Origin: Paramesorhizobium sp049065735
GTDB lineage: Bacteria; Pseudomonadota; Alphaproteobacteria; Rhizobiales; Rhizobiaceae
Direction of reading: 5' to 3'
Length of the DNA: 64,000 nt
Assembly: GCF_049065735.1 (NCBI RefSeq)
Contig: NZ_JBAKHD010000003.1
Span: 248,001-312,000, forward strand
The notes below the pieces were generated by a model. It saw only the letters and a list, made by a program, of their open reading frames with translations, made no database searches and was not told the DNA's origin. The position numbers and the translations under genes were made by a program. This document shows, one piece after another, positions 1 through 6,242 of this stretch (the first letter of the stretch is position 1; every line of letters starts with the position of its first letter).

Positions 1-682
1 GCGCGCTCTGCCCCTCGCTCAATTGGCGCGCATAGCGCTGCACCCGGCTGAACAGGAAATAGGCCAGCATCACCGCGCTGCCGAGCGCCGCCAGCGAAGT
101 AACTGTCAGCCAGTCGCGGGTACGGGTCACGATTTCATTGCGCTGAATGAGCCGGCGGTCCTCCTCATCCATGAAGGTGCGGATCGCCTTGCGCAAATCG
201 TCCATAAGCATCTTGCCCTTGTCGCTATGGACCTCTTCCAGCGCTTTCCCGAATCGTCCCTCGATTGCCAGCTCGACCGTCTGCCTCACCCAGGTCTGGA
301 TTTGCGCGGTGAGGCCGGCGATTTCCTGAACGCGCGCTTCCTGCTCCGAATTGCTGCGAGCCATCCCAGCGAGCCGCCCGATGGATTCATCGATGGAGAG
401 CGAGGCCGCGTGATAGAGATCGAGATAGGAGCGGTCCAGCGTCAGGAGGTAACCGCGCTGGCTCGTTTCCATATTGGTGACGAGCAGGAGCGTTTTATTC
501 GCCTGATGGAGGAGCTGATAGGTGTTGGAAACGTCGGCGATCTGATGGTTAATGCCTCGTGTGAGAAAAACTGTGGAAGCCGCCGTCAGCAGCACCAGGG
601 CGAGTGAGATAATGACTGCAAGCTGCCGCCAATAGGCCACCCGTATCCGAGGTTTCGGCACTTGTCGCGAAGTTGTGTTCAT
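1..682 (-). CDS. CHASE3-domain sensor histidine kinase, N-terminal part (cut by window edge)
   Basis: I read this frame directly on the minus strand; it is open from an ATG at 682 to the window edge, giving about 227 residues. A first membrane segment lies at roughly residues 20-42. It is followed by a helical extracytoplasmic domain with the CHASE3 hallmark METSQRGYLLT near residue 67. A second membrane segment follows at about 195-212, and the sequence then enters a presumed linker. The kinase core lies outside the window. The gene follows ecfG on the same strand after about 160 bp. Position next to the stress regulators makes it a candidate input kinase for PhyR; that is inference. I see no perfect EcfG promoter directly in front of it. 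Confidence 0.8.
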   Translation of the reverse strand, partial: MNTTSRQVPKPRIRVAYWRQLAVIISLALVLLTAASTVFLTRGINHQIADVSNTYQLLHQANKTLLLVTNMETSQRGYLLTLDRSYLDLYHAASLSIDESIGRLAGMARSNSEQEARVQEIAGLTAQIQTWVRQTVELAIEGRFGKALEEVHSDKGKMLMDDLRKAIRTFMDEEDRRLIQRNEIVTRTRDWLTVTSLAALGSAVMLAYFLFSRVQRYARQLSEGQSA

Positions 683-843
683 CTGACCCGCTAAAAGGAG
701 TTACAGCCTTTACGAGCCAGATCATACGCTTCTCTTACCGAAAAGCGAAATCCCACATTTTTGGCCGGGTTCAATCCCGAACCGAAGATTGCTGCAACAA
801 GAGACAGCGGGCGTTCGGATGAGCTTGTTCAGTCGGAATTACC

Positions 844-1401
844 TCATGCAAAGGAACGGGTCGTTACCGGCGCGGACACCGCATCGGGGCCATAATCGGA
901 CTCCCCATTGACGCCAAGCAGTTCCTGGAGTCGCGTGCGCGCCCGGCTGACCCGGCTTTTGATGGTGCCGACGGCGCAGCCGCAAATTTCCGCCGCCTCT
1001 TCATAGGCAAAGCCCGATGCACCGATGAGAATGATCGCCTCGCGCTGGTCGGCGGGCAGCTGGTCGAGCGCCTTGCGGAAATCCTGCAGGTCGAGCGCGC
1101 CATATTGCGACGGATGCACGGCAAGCTGGCTGGTGAACGTGCCTTCGCTGTCCTGCACCTCGCGGCCGCGCTTGCGCATCTGACTGTAGAACTCGTTGCG
1201 CAGGATGGTGAAGAGCCACGCCTTGATATTGGTCCCGATCTCGAAGGACTCCTGCTTGGCCCACGCCTTCATGATGGTATCCTGGACGAGATCGTCAGCC
1301 TTGTCCTGCTGGCCGACCAGCGAGACGGCGAAGGCGCGCAGGCTGGGAAGCGCCCGCAACAGATCCTTCTTAAATGTAGTGCGGGTTTCCATGTCGATCA
1401 C
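844..1401 (-). CDS. ecfG: EcfG-type ECF sigma factor (general stress response)
   Basis: This 185-residue ECF sigma factor has region 2 (KADDLVQDTIMKAW around residues 34-47, then NIKAWLFTILRN) and region 4 (LPADQREAIILIGASGFAYEEAAEICGC followed by GTIKSRVSRAR). It directs RNA polymerase to GGAAC/CGTT promoters of the general stress regulon and is held inactive by NepR. The frame starts with GTG at 1401, whose bases overlap the nepR stop codon (GTGA), so the two genes are translationally coupled. An ATG three codons further in (1392) is an alternative start. Order nepR-ecfG with phyR divergent is the classical alphaproteobacterial arrangement, which makes the assignment firm. Confidence 0.95.
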   Translation of the reverse strand: MIDMETRTTFKKDLLRALPSLRAFAVSLVGQQDKADDLVQDTIMKAWAKQESFEIGTNIKAWLFTILRNEFYSQMRKRGREVQDSEGTFTSQLAVHPSQYGALDLQDFRKALDQLPADQREAIILIGASGFAYEEAAEICGCAVGTIKSRVSRARTRLQELLGVNGESDYGPDAVSAPVTTRSFA

Positions 1402-1646
1402 TCCATGACCGGGACGTTGATTTGGGCGTCCTCGGCGGGTTGGCCGGTCGATTGGCCACGCTCAGCCTGATCCAGTTTTTCGAGAAGATCGAGGAACCGC
1501 TCGGGGATGGTCTCTTCCTGGATGGAGGTGTAGAGGGCCTTCAGTTTCGAGCCGATCTCGCTATTGGGGCCCAGTTCGTCCCGCCCGTGGGCAGACTTTC
1601 CGTCCGGGGTTTCCGCACGCGGACGAAGATTGGATTTTTCGCTCAT
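1398..1646 (-). CDS. nepR: NepR anti-sigma factor
   Basis: This is an 82-residue protein. The conserved core IGSKLKALYTSIQEETIPER followed by FLDLLEKLD (residues about 31-60) is the NepR signature that binds either the sigma factor or phosphorylated PhyR. Both ends are low-complexity and polar, as usual for the family. It is transcribed leftward from the divergent control region shared with phyR, and its stop overlaps the ecfG start by four bases. Under stress, phospho-PhyR sequesters NepR and frees EcfG. Confidence 0.95.
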   Translation of the reverse strand: MSEKSNLRPRAETPDGKSAHGRDELGPNSEIGSKLKALYTSIQEETIPERFLDLLEKLDQAERGQSTGQPAEDAQINVPVME

Positions 1647-1714
1647 TTTGTCCCAGCCATTCTCTTTTCAAGCCCAATGACAGGCCGCATGTTTATGCCG
1701 CATTTCGATCCTAT

Positions 1715-1739
1715 AATGCGGGTCGCTGTAAAAAGTTCC
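1715..1739 (-). promoter_or_regulatory. Near-consensus EcfG promoter of nepR-ecfG
   Basis: On the minus strand GGAAC (1739-1735) is followed after 16 bases by CATT (1718-1715), one base off the CGTT -10 element. It lies about 70 bp before the nepR start. Its -35 element is back to back with that of the phyR promoter, forming an inverted repeat AAAAGTTCC...GGAACTTTT with an 8-base centre. Confidence 0.65.
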
Positions 1740-1747
1740 GTGTACGA

Positions 1748-1772
1748 GGAACTTTTTTCCCTCGGATGCGTT
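1748..1772 (+). promoter_or_regulatory. EcfG promoter of phyR
   Basis: GGAAC (1748-1752), 16 bases, then CGTT (1769-1772), an exact match to the alphaproteobacterial EcfG consensus. It lies about 50 bp before the phyR ATG, so PhyR synthesis should be positively autoregulated by the stress sigma factor. Confidence 0.88.
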
Positions 1773-1820
1773 TATCAACGGCAGTACCGTGACTTATACG
1801 GACTTGAAGGGAGCTCAAGC

Positions 1821-2615
1821 ATGACTTTATCGACGCGCATCGCGCCGCATCTTCCCTATCTTCGCCGCTTTTCCCGTGCCGTGACCGGCTCCCAGACCTC
1901 AGGGGATGCCTATGTGGCGGCCACATTGGAAGCGCTCATTGCCGATATTTCAATTTTTCCCGAATGTTCTTCCGACAAGATAGGTCTTTACAAGCTTTTC
2001 TCCAGCATGTTCGAAACGACAGCCATCCGGGTTCCCGAGGCGACGTCGGACTTAAGCTGGGAAGCGCGGACCGCGGCCAATCTGGGCGGCATAGCGCCCA
2101 AGGCGCGGCAGGCTTTCCTCCTCGTCTCCGTGGAGGCGTTCAGCGAGAAAGAGGCCGCCGAAATCCTCGATGTCAGCGAAGAGGAGCTGATGGCCCTTCT
2201 GTCCGAGGCGTCGCAGGAAATCTCGCGGCAGGTGGCGACGAGGATTATGATCATCGAGGACGAGCCTCTGATCGCCATGGATATCGAGCAGATGGTGCAG
2301 AGCCTCGGCCATGAGGTCGTGGGCATAGCCCGTACGCATAAAGAAGCGCTGGAGTGCTACCATTCCGCCAAGCCGCGCATGGTGCTGGCCGATATCCAGC
2401 TTGCCGATGGCAGCTCCGGGCTCGATGCTATCAATGAAATTCTCCAGACGAGCACCATTCCGGTCATCTTCATCACCGCTTTCCCCGAGCGGCTGCTGAC
2501 AGGAGAACGCCCCGAGCCGACCTTCCTGGTCACCAAGCCCTTCAATCCTGAAATGGTGAAGGCGCTGATCAGCCAGGCGCTGTTCTTCGAAGAAAAATCG
2601 AAGCTGGCCGCCTGA
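1821..2615 (+). CDS. phyR: PhyR anti-anti-sigma response regulator
   Basis: PhyR has 264 residues in two domains. An N-terminal sigma-factor-like domain (about 1-135) mimics EcfG, with the region-4-like stretch APKARQAFLLVSVEAFSEKEAAEIL. A C-terminal receiver (about 142-260) has the acidic pair EDE near residue 146, phospho-acceptor D191 in LADIQL, and the FAT-GUY type motif FITAFPERL with the lysine in VTKPF. Phosphorylated PhyR binds NepR. The reading frame is open upstream to 1422, but the ATG at 1821 follows a purine-rich GGGAGCTC stretch and gives the usual family length. It has its own EcfG promoter. Confidence 0.95.
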   Translation: MTLSTRIAPHLPYLRRFSRAVTGSQTSGDAYVAATLEALIADISIFPECSSDKIGLYKLFSSMFETTAIRVPEATSDLSWEARTAANLGGIAPKARQAFLLVSVEAFSEKEAAEILDVSEEELMALLSEASQEISRQVATRIMIIEDEPLIAMDIEQMVQSLGHEVVGIARTHKEALECYHSAKPRMVLADIQLADGSSGLDAINEILQTSTIPVIFITAFPERLLTGERPEPTFLVTKPFNPEMVKALISQALFFEEKSKLAA

Positions 2616-2621
2616 ACAATC

Positions 2622-2667
2622 GAGCATGACCCCGAAAAGTTGCTGACTTCCAGGTGAGATCATGCGG
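2622..2667. repeat. Short dispersed palindromic repeat, family A (copy 1)
   Basis: The stretch begins GAGCATGACCCCGAAAAGTT and ends GATCATGCGG, giving an imperfect hairpin of about 46 bp. Related copies lie at 23818-23854 (degenerate), 27696-27739, 49879-49923 and 53407-53451. Confidence 0.8.
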
Positions 2668-2820
2668 CAAACGAAGAGTTAGAGCGTGAGGCCCGCATAG
2701 GCTTAATCGCATCACGCTCTAAAACAATAAGGCAATAAAGCAGCACGTTTACGTCTTGTTTCCTTTTTCGGGGGAAATAGATTGTCATGCTGCCTTATTG
2801 CCCTACTGCGCTCTGAAGAG

Positions 2821-2845
2821 GGAACTTATCTTACCTTTTCGCGTT
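2821..2845 (+). promoter_or_regulatory. EcfG promoter of the sensor kinase
   Basis: GGAAC (2821-2825), 16 bases, CGTT (2842-2845): exact consensus, about 130 bp before the kinase start. It places the kinase in the regulon it probably controls. Confidence 0.85.
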
Positions 2846-2973
2846 TCGGACCTCGGACGCGATGAAAAGGAGCGCCGGTGGGGTCACCGGGGGATTGCCA
2901 TGCGATTGGAAAAAGCGCGTCACGCGAAAATTAACGACCGCACGGACGGCGTAAGCTACGCCGGAAAACTTAT

Positions 2974-3987
2974 ATGATGGCCGCCACCCTGCCCCCTGAG
3001 ATCAAGTCCGAAAACAAGGATAGCGTGCGATTGCGTTCGCTGGTTCAGGCGATCCGTAACAGCGATGTTTTTGTGCTCTACCAATCCCCCGATCTGTCCT
3101 ATGTCTGGGCGGAAAACCTGCCCGAGGTCTGGAGCGACCTCTGGCGCGAGGGCATCCAGGACGAGGACCTGGTTCAGGAGGCCGTCACGGCGAGGCTCGC
3201 TGCGGCCAAGCAGGCGGTGCTCGAAACCGGCGGGTTGCAGCGGGTGGAAATCTGCCTTTCCCATGGCGACGAACTTCGCTGGTTCGAACTCTCCATCGAC
3301 AGCGACCGCGACGAAAACGGCGCGATCATCGGCATCGTGACGACAGGCGTGGATATCACCGAGCTCAAGCGGCGCGAGCAGGTACTGAAGACCCTGCTGC
3401 GCGAGGTCAGCCATCGCTCGAAGAACCTGCTTGCCATCATCCAGAGCATCGCCATGCAGACGGCGCGCTTTACCGAGACGATCGACGATTTCCTCTCTCG
3501 CTTCCGCGGACGTGTGCAATCGCTTTCCTATTCGCAGGATCTGGTGACCGATTCCAACTGGCGCGGCGCGCGATTTCACGAGCTGGTCCGCTCCCAGATG
3601 CAAAAATATGTCGATATTTCCGACCCGCGCTTTACTTTGTCCGGCGCCGATCCATATATCTTCCCCGGCGCGGCCCTTCACATCGGCCTTGCCCTTCATG
3701 AGCTGATCGTCAACTCCGCTGCCTATGGTGCCCTCTCGAACAGCGATGGCCGGGTCGCCGTGTCCGGCCGGTTCGAAAACGCCGGCACGGATACTATGTC
3801 GCTTTCGATCAGATGGGATGAAACGGTTCCCGGTGCGCTCAAAGGTCCGGATCCCAATGCCCGCTTCGGCAGCGCCGTTCTGGAGCGCATCGTGCCGATT
3901 TCGGTGGATGGCACCTCGACCTACCGCATCGAGCCCAATGGCGTGACCTATTCGCTCGACGTGCCCCGCGCGCACTTCGATTTCTGA
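2974..3987 (+). CDS. PAS-containing sensor histidine kinase of the HisKA_2/HWE type
   Basis: This soluble kinase has 337 residues. An N-terminal PAS-like sensor occupies about 20-130 and ends in the typical VDITELKRREQ linker. The phosphorylation motif REVSHRSKNLLAIIQSIA has H147. A minimal HATPase of the HWE/HisKA_2 type follows, with ALHELIVNSAAYGALS near residue 235. No membrane segments are seen. Kinases of this class phosphorylate PhyR in other alphaproteobacteria; its position beside phyR and its own EcfG promoter support that role, but the sensed signal is unknown. Two ATGs lie at 2974 and 2977 and either may be used. Confidence 0.9.
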   Translation: MMAATLPPEIKSENKDSVRLRSLVQAIRNSDVFVLYQSPDLSYVWAENLPEVWSDLWREGIQDEDLVQEAVTARLAAAKQAVLETGGLQRVEICLSHGDELRWFELSIDSDRDENGAIIGIVTTGVDITELKRREQVLKTLLREVSHRSKNLLAIIQSIAMQTARFTETIDDFLSRFRGRVQSLSYSQDLVTDSNWRGARFHELVRSQMQKYVDISDPRFTLSGADPYIFPGAALHIGLALHELIVNSAAYGALSNSDGRVAVSGRFENAGTDTMSLSIRWDETVPGALKGPDPNARFGSAVLERIVPISVDGTSTYRIEPNGVTYSLDVPRAHFDF

Positions 3988-4021
3988 TCCTCTCGATTTT
4001 CCAAAAAACGACCGCACGCAC

Positions 4022-4189
4022 AAAAAAGAATCGCCACGGGCCAGCGGTGCTGGAGCCCGGGGCGATCCGATTTCACGCCTTGGGACGAGTGCGCGTCCTG
4101 GCGTAAACGGCTGCAAGGTTAGGGGGGCGCTTGCAGCCCGATGCCTGACATCTTTCGTGAGGGGGGCGGGGTGTGTCAGGCATCGATAG
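4022..4189 (-). ncRNA. Candidate EcfG-dependent small RNA, GsrN-like
   Basis: On the minus strand a predicted transcript of about 170 nt folds into four consecutive hairpins. Hairpin 1 has an 11-bp perfect stem (4184-4174 with 4150-4140) and a loop dominated by C residues. Hairpin 2 has a 9-bp stem (4138-4130 with 4117-4109) whose loop carries six consecutive C. Hairpin 3 spans 4104-4075. Hairpin 4 is a 12-bp GC-rich terminator stem with one mismatch (4066-4030), followed by a run of U. A perfect EcfG promoter lies directly upstream. C-rich loops plus sigma control plus position at the stress locus resemble GsrN of Caulobacter, which targets mRNA through a C-rich loop. The homology is inference. 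Confidence 0.75.
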
Positions 4190-4195
4190 CCAAAG

Positions 4196-4220
4196 AACGT
4201 GCAAGCCTGCGAGTGGTTCC
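4196..4220 (-). promoter_or_regulatory. EcfG promoter for the small RNA
   Basis: On the minus strand GGAAC (4220-4216), 16 bases, CGTT (4199-4196): exact consensus. Transcription would start near 4189, just before the first hairpin of the candidate small RNA. No protein gene lies downstream on this strand. Confidence 0.85.
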
Positions 4221-4318
4221 ACGGGAAAGAAGATTTTTCTCAATTTTTTGCAATCCCGTCAGCGACATCTACACACAAGGCAGGCATGGTCTCCTCTCGG
4301 GGAGCCTTCGATGAAAAC

Positions 4319-4344
4319 GGAACTGCATACATGCATTATCCGTT
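4319..4344 (+). promoter_or_regulatory. EcfG promoter of the small secreted protein gene
   Basis: GGAAC (4319-4323), 17 bases, CGTT (4341-4344), followed by AAC. It lies 24 bp before the ATG at 4369, leaving a very short leader that still contains the AAGGAG ribosome site. Confidence 0.85.
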
Positions 4345-4368
4345 AACTTCGTCAAAGGAGTTGAAGCC

Positions 4369-4677
4369 ATGCAACATCTGGCTGCCATCATGCTCTTGGT
4401 GACGTGCTCGAACGATATGGCCGCGTGCAATGTCCAGCCCGCGCCGACTGTTTCCTACGAGACGATTGCGACATGCAAGACCGAGTTGAAGCCGGCGCTC
4501 GACAATCTCGCGGCGGAAAGCACAAAGGCCTACGGTAAATGCGTGGAGGTCGATCCTGAACTCATGGAGCAAGACGCCGCCATTTATTGGGAAATCGACA
4601 AGAACGACGAATTGCAGGTCACGATCCTGGACGAACACGAAGATCCGGCGGAGACCGCGCAAAGCGTGTCCGGATAG
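4369..4677 (+). CDS. Small cysteine-containing probable secreted protein, stress-induced
   Basis: This 102-residue protein belongs to no family I recognise. A short hydrophobic N-terminus (residues 3-12) could be a weak signal peptide or anchor. Cysteines occur at about 13, 20, 36 and 58, and the rest is acidic and hydrophilic (many D/E in the last 40 residues). The ribosome site AAGGAG lies 8 bp before the ATG. The exact EcfG promoter in front argues that this is a real gene of the general stress regulon. Export and disulfide formation are inference. Reading direction and coding continuity are otherwise unremarkable. Confidence 0.75.
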   Translation: MQHLAAIMLLVTCSNDMAACNVQPAPTVSYETIATCKTELKPALDNLAAESTKAYGKCVEVDPELMEQDAAIYWEIDKNDELQVTILDEHEDPAETAQSVSG

Positions 4678-4744
4678 GCTCGCAATCCACGCCCGATTGG
4701 GCTAGAAACGGCTGCCCGCAATTGCCAGCGAAGAAGAGGCAGCC

Positions 4745-4954
4745 TTGAACCGCAATTCCGCTTCCCATCCCTTTCTCGATCCGCTCTGGCGCCGCGTCGT
4801 CCTCATCGGCTTCTGTGCCGCCTGGAGCATTGTGGAATGGACGAGAGGTGATTCCTTCTGGGGAACGTTGACGGCAGGCGTGACGGTTTACGGCGCGTGG
4901 GCCTATCTGTGGAAATACCAGCCTGCGGAGGCGAACAAAGAGACAGGCGAATAA
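4745..4954 (+). CDS. Small membrane protein, DUF3329-like
   Basis: This 69-residue protein begins with a TTG after a purine-rich stretch (GAAGAAGAGG). Its N-terminus FLDPLWRRVV leads into two hydrophobic segments (about 17-30 and 41-56), and the end is charged. The motif of a DPLWRR start followed by two short membrane helices is, from memory, that of the DUF3329 small proteins common in Rhizobiales; function unknown. It converges on mur, with 7 bp between the stops. An upstream GCCC..GGGC hairpin near 4692 is too short to be called. Confidence 0.6.
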   Translation: MNRNSASHPFLDPLWRRVVLIGFCAAWSIVEWTRGDSFWGTLTAGVTVYGAWAYLWKYQPAEANKETGE

Positions 4955-4961
4955 GAGCCTC

Positions 4962-5390
4962 CTATTTGCTTTCTTTCCTCTTCCGCCCGTAAAGCTCCAG
5001 CCTGTGATGCACGATATCGTAGCCAAGCGAGCGGGCGATCTCTTCCTGCAGTTTTTCGATGCTGTCGGAATGGAATTCGATAACATCGCCGGTTTCGATG
5101 TCGATCAAATGGTCATGGTGGGAACTGGCCTGCTCGAAACGCGACGGCCCTCCGGCGAAGGCGTGGCGATGAATGGCGCCGCGCTCTTCCAGAAGCTTCA
5201 TCGTGCGATAGACGGTTGAAAGCGAAATACTCTTGTCCACCGCGACAGCACGGCGAAAAATCTCCATCGCGTCGGGATGGTCGTCCGTGGCAGACAATAT
5301 GTCGAGAATGACCCGCCTCGGCCGGGTGATCCGCACCCCCGCCGCACGCAATTCCTTCTCATAATCTGGCTTCTGATTCATCCTACCCAT
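4962..5390 (-). CDS. mur: Fur-family metalloregulator, probably Mur (manganese)
   Basis: As started here the protein has 142 residues. A winged helix occupies about 1-85 (RITRPRRVILDIL and ISLSTVYRTMKLLEERGAI). A dimer and metal domain follows with SSHHDHLIDIETGDVIEF and a C-terminal VHHRLELYGRKRK. In rhizobia and Brucella such Fur-like proteins sense manganese (Mur), and I recall mur next to the phyR locus in Brucella; Fur proper cannot be excluded by sequence. The open frame extends to a TTG at 5426. I chose the ATG at 5390 because a good promoter places the transcript start exactly there; an ATG at 5381 also exists. Confidence 0.85.
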   Translation of the reverse strand: MGRMNQKPDYEKELRAAGVRITRPRRVILDILSATDDHPDAMEIFRRAVAVDKSISLSTVYRTMKLLEERGAIHRHAFAGGPSRFEQASSHHDHLIDIETGDVIEFHSDSIEKLQEEIARSLGYDIVHHRLELYGRKRKESK

Positions 5391-5426
5391 AGAGCGGATT
5401 ATGCGCCAGTTGACAAGGTTTTGCAA
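5391..5426 (-). promoter_or_regulatory. Vegetative promoter of mur, probably leaderless
   Basis: On the minus strand TTGCAA (5426-5421), 17 bases, CATAAT (5403-5398), then 7 bases to the ATG at 5390. The predicted start site coincides with the A of that ATG, and no Shine-Dalgarno sequence precedes it. Confidence 0.5.
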
Positions 5427-5515
5427 AATTTGCGTCCGTCCTCTCTACCCGAGCGCGTGATGCGGAATGCCGGACGATAGGTAATCAGACATCGAAAGGA
5501 TGATGGAGAAATAAA

Positions 5516-5591
5516 TGGCACGCCCAAGGGGAATCGAACCCCTGTTTCCGCCGTGAGAGGGCGGCGTCCTGGACCGCTAGACGATGGGCGC
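5516..5591 (-). tRNA. tRNA-Glu (anticodon CTC)
   Basis: The minus strand folds into a 76-nt cloverleaf including an encoded CCA (5518-5516). The acceptor stem GCGCCCA pairs with TGGGCGT. The anticodon stem CCGCC/GGCGG encloses loop CTCTCAC with anticodon CTC (reads GAG). The T arm contains GGTTCGATTCC. It is transcribed leftward, toward the mur start. Confidence 0.95.
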
Positions 5592-5652
5592 GCAGCAGCG
5601 CCGATATAGCCAAGCGCGAATGAAAGCGCAACGGCTAATCGGCAAAATAATT

Positions 5653-6147
5653 TCACTCTATGGGACCGAGGCGCATCCGGGCGACGATCCGGGATTTCTT
5701 GTAGTCGTAAACGACGATCTCCGTGCCGCCATCGGGCAGCAGCGTTTCGAGCGAAACGAGATCGCCGGAAATGCTTTGCGACAGGAGGCGGGTGCCCGGA
5801 GCGAGCGGCACCTGGCTTTCAATGACGGCGGGCGGCGTCTCCGGCACGGGAGCAGCCTGCTGACCGGGGATGTCGGTTCGCACTTCAGGGGTTTCCGGCT
5901 CGCTGGGCTGGTTGATCTTGTAGACAACCGCCGCCAGCACGGCCATAAGGCCGACAAGCATGATGCCGATCGAAACCGCCAGCAGCCGCATCATCTTGCG
6001 GCGAACTTTTTCCATGGCGGGGTCGAGCGGCGCCTCCGCCGGATACCCCGCCGGATAGGCCTGGCCCTGATGACTGTGATAGGCCTGGCTCTGATGGTCC
6101 GGATAGGTCTGGTGATCAGGATAATCCTGATGATATCGATCCTGCAT
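5653..6147 (-). CDS. Single-pass membrane protein with histidine/tyrosine-rich N-terminus
   Basis: This 164-residue protein has no family I can name. The first 40 residues are low complexity, built from H, Q, Y, P and D (PDHQ and AYHSHQ-like repeats). A basic stretch (KVRRKMMR) follows and leads into one membrane helix at about 53-75. The remaining 85 residues form a probable periplasmic domain ending in LLPDGGTEIVVYDYKKSRIVARMRLG, which looks like a small beta-rich module. The histidine-rich tail could bind metal, but nothing else supports that. It is divergent from rluD, with 95 bp between the starts. Confidence 0.75.
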   Translation of the reverse strand: MQDRYHQDYPDHQTYPDHQSQAYHSHQGQAYPAGYPAEAPLDPAMEKVRRKMMRLLAVSIGIMLVGLMAVLAAVVYKINQPSEPETPEVRTDIPGQQAAPVPETPPAVIESQVPLAPGTRLLSQSISGDLVSLETLLPDGGTEIVVYDYKKSRIVARMRLGPIE

Positions 6148-6242
6148 CGAATTATGGTCTCCGGTTCACGCATGAACCCCGAAGTGAGGCATCATGTGGA
6201 CAAATATGCGGCAGGCCGCGTGATAACGAAGGGAAGTGACGA

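Larger units (their letters stand above)
2616..2973. other. Intergenic region between phyR and the sensor kinase
   Basis: This 358-bp gap holds a dispersed palindromic repeat (2622-2667) and an EcfG promoter (2821-2845). A small open frame at 2756-2977 contains the promoter and has no recognisable product, so I do not call it. Nothing else is evident. Confidence 0.6.

Noticed and set aside
683..843. EcfG promoter for the CHASE3 kinase
   Set aside because: I found no GGAAC followed by CGTT at 16-17 bp on the minus strand in this gap.
2756..2977. 73-codon ORF before the sensor kinase
   Set aside because: It contains the EcfG promoter and a poor product without a good ribosome site.
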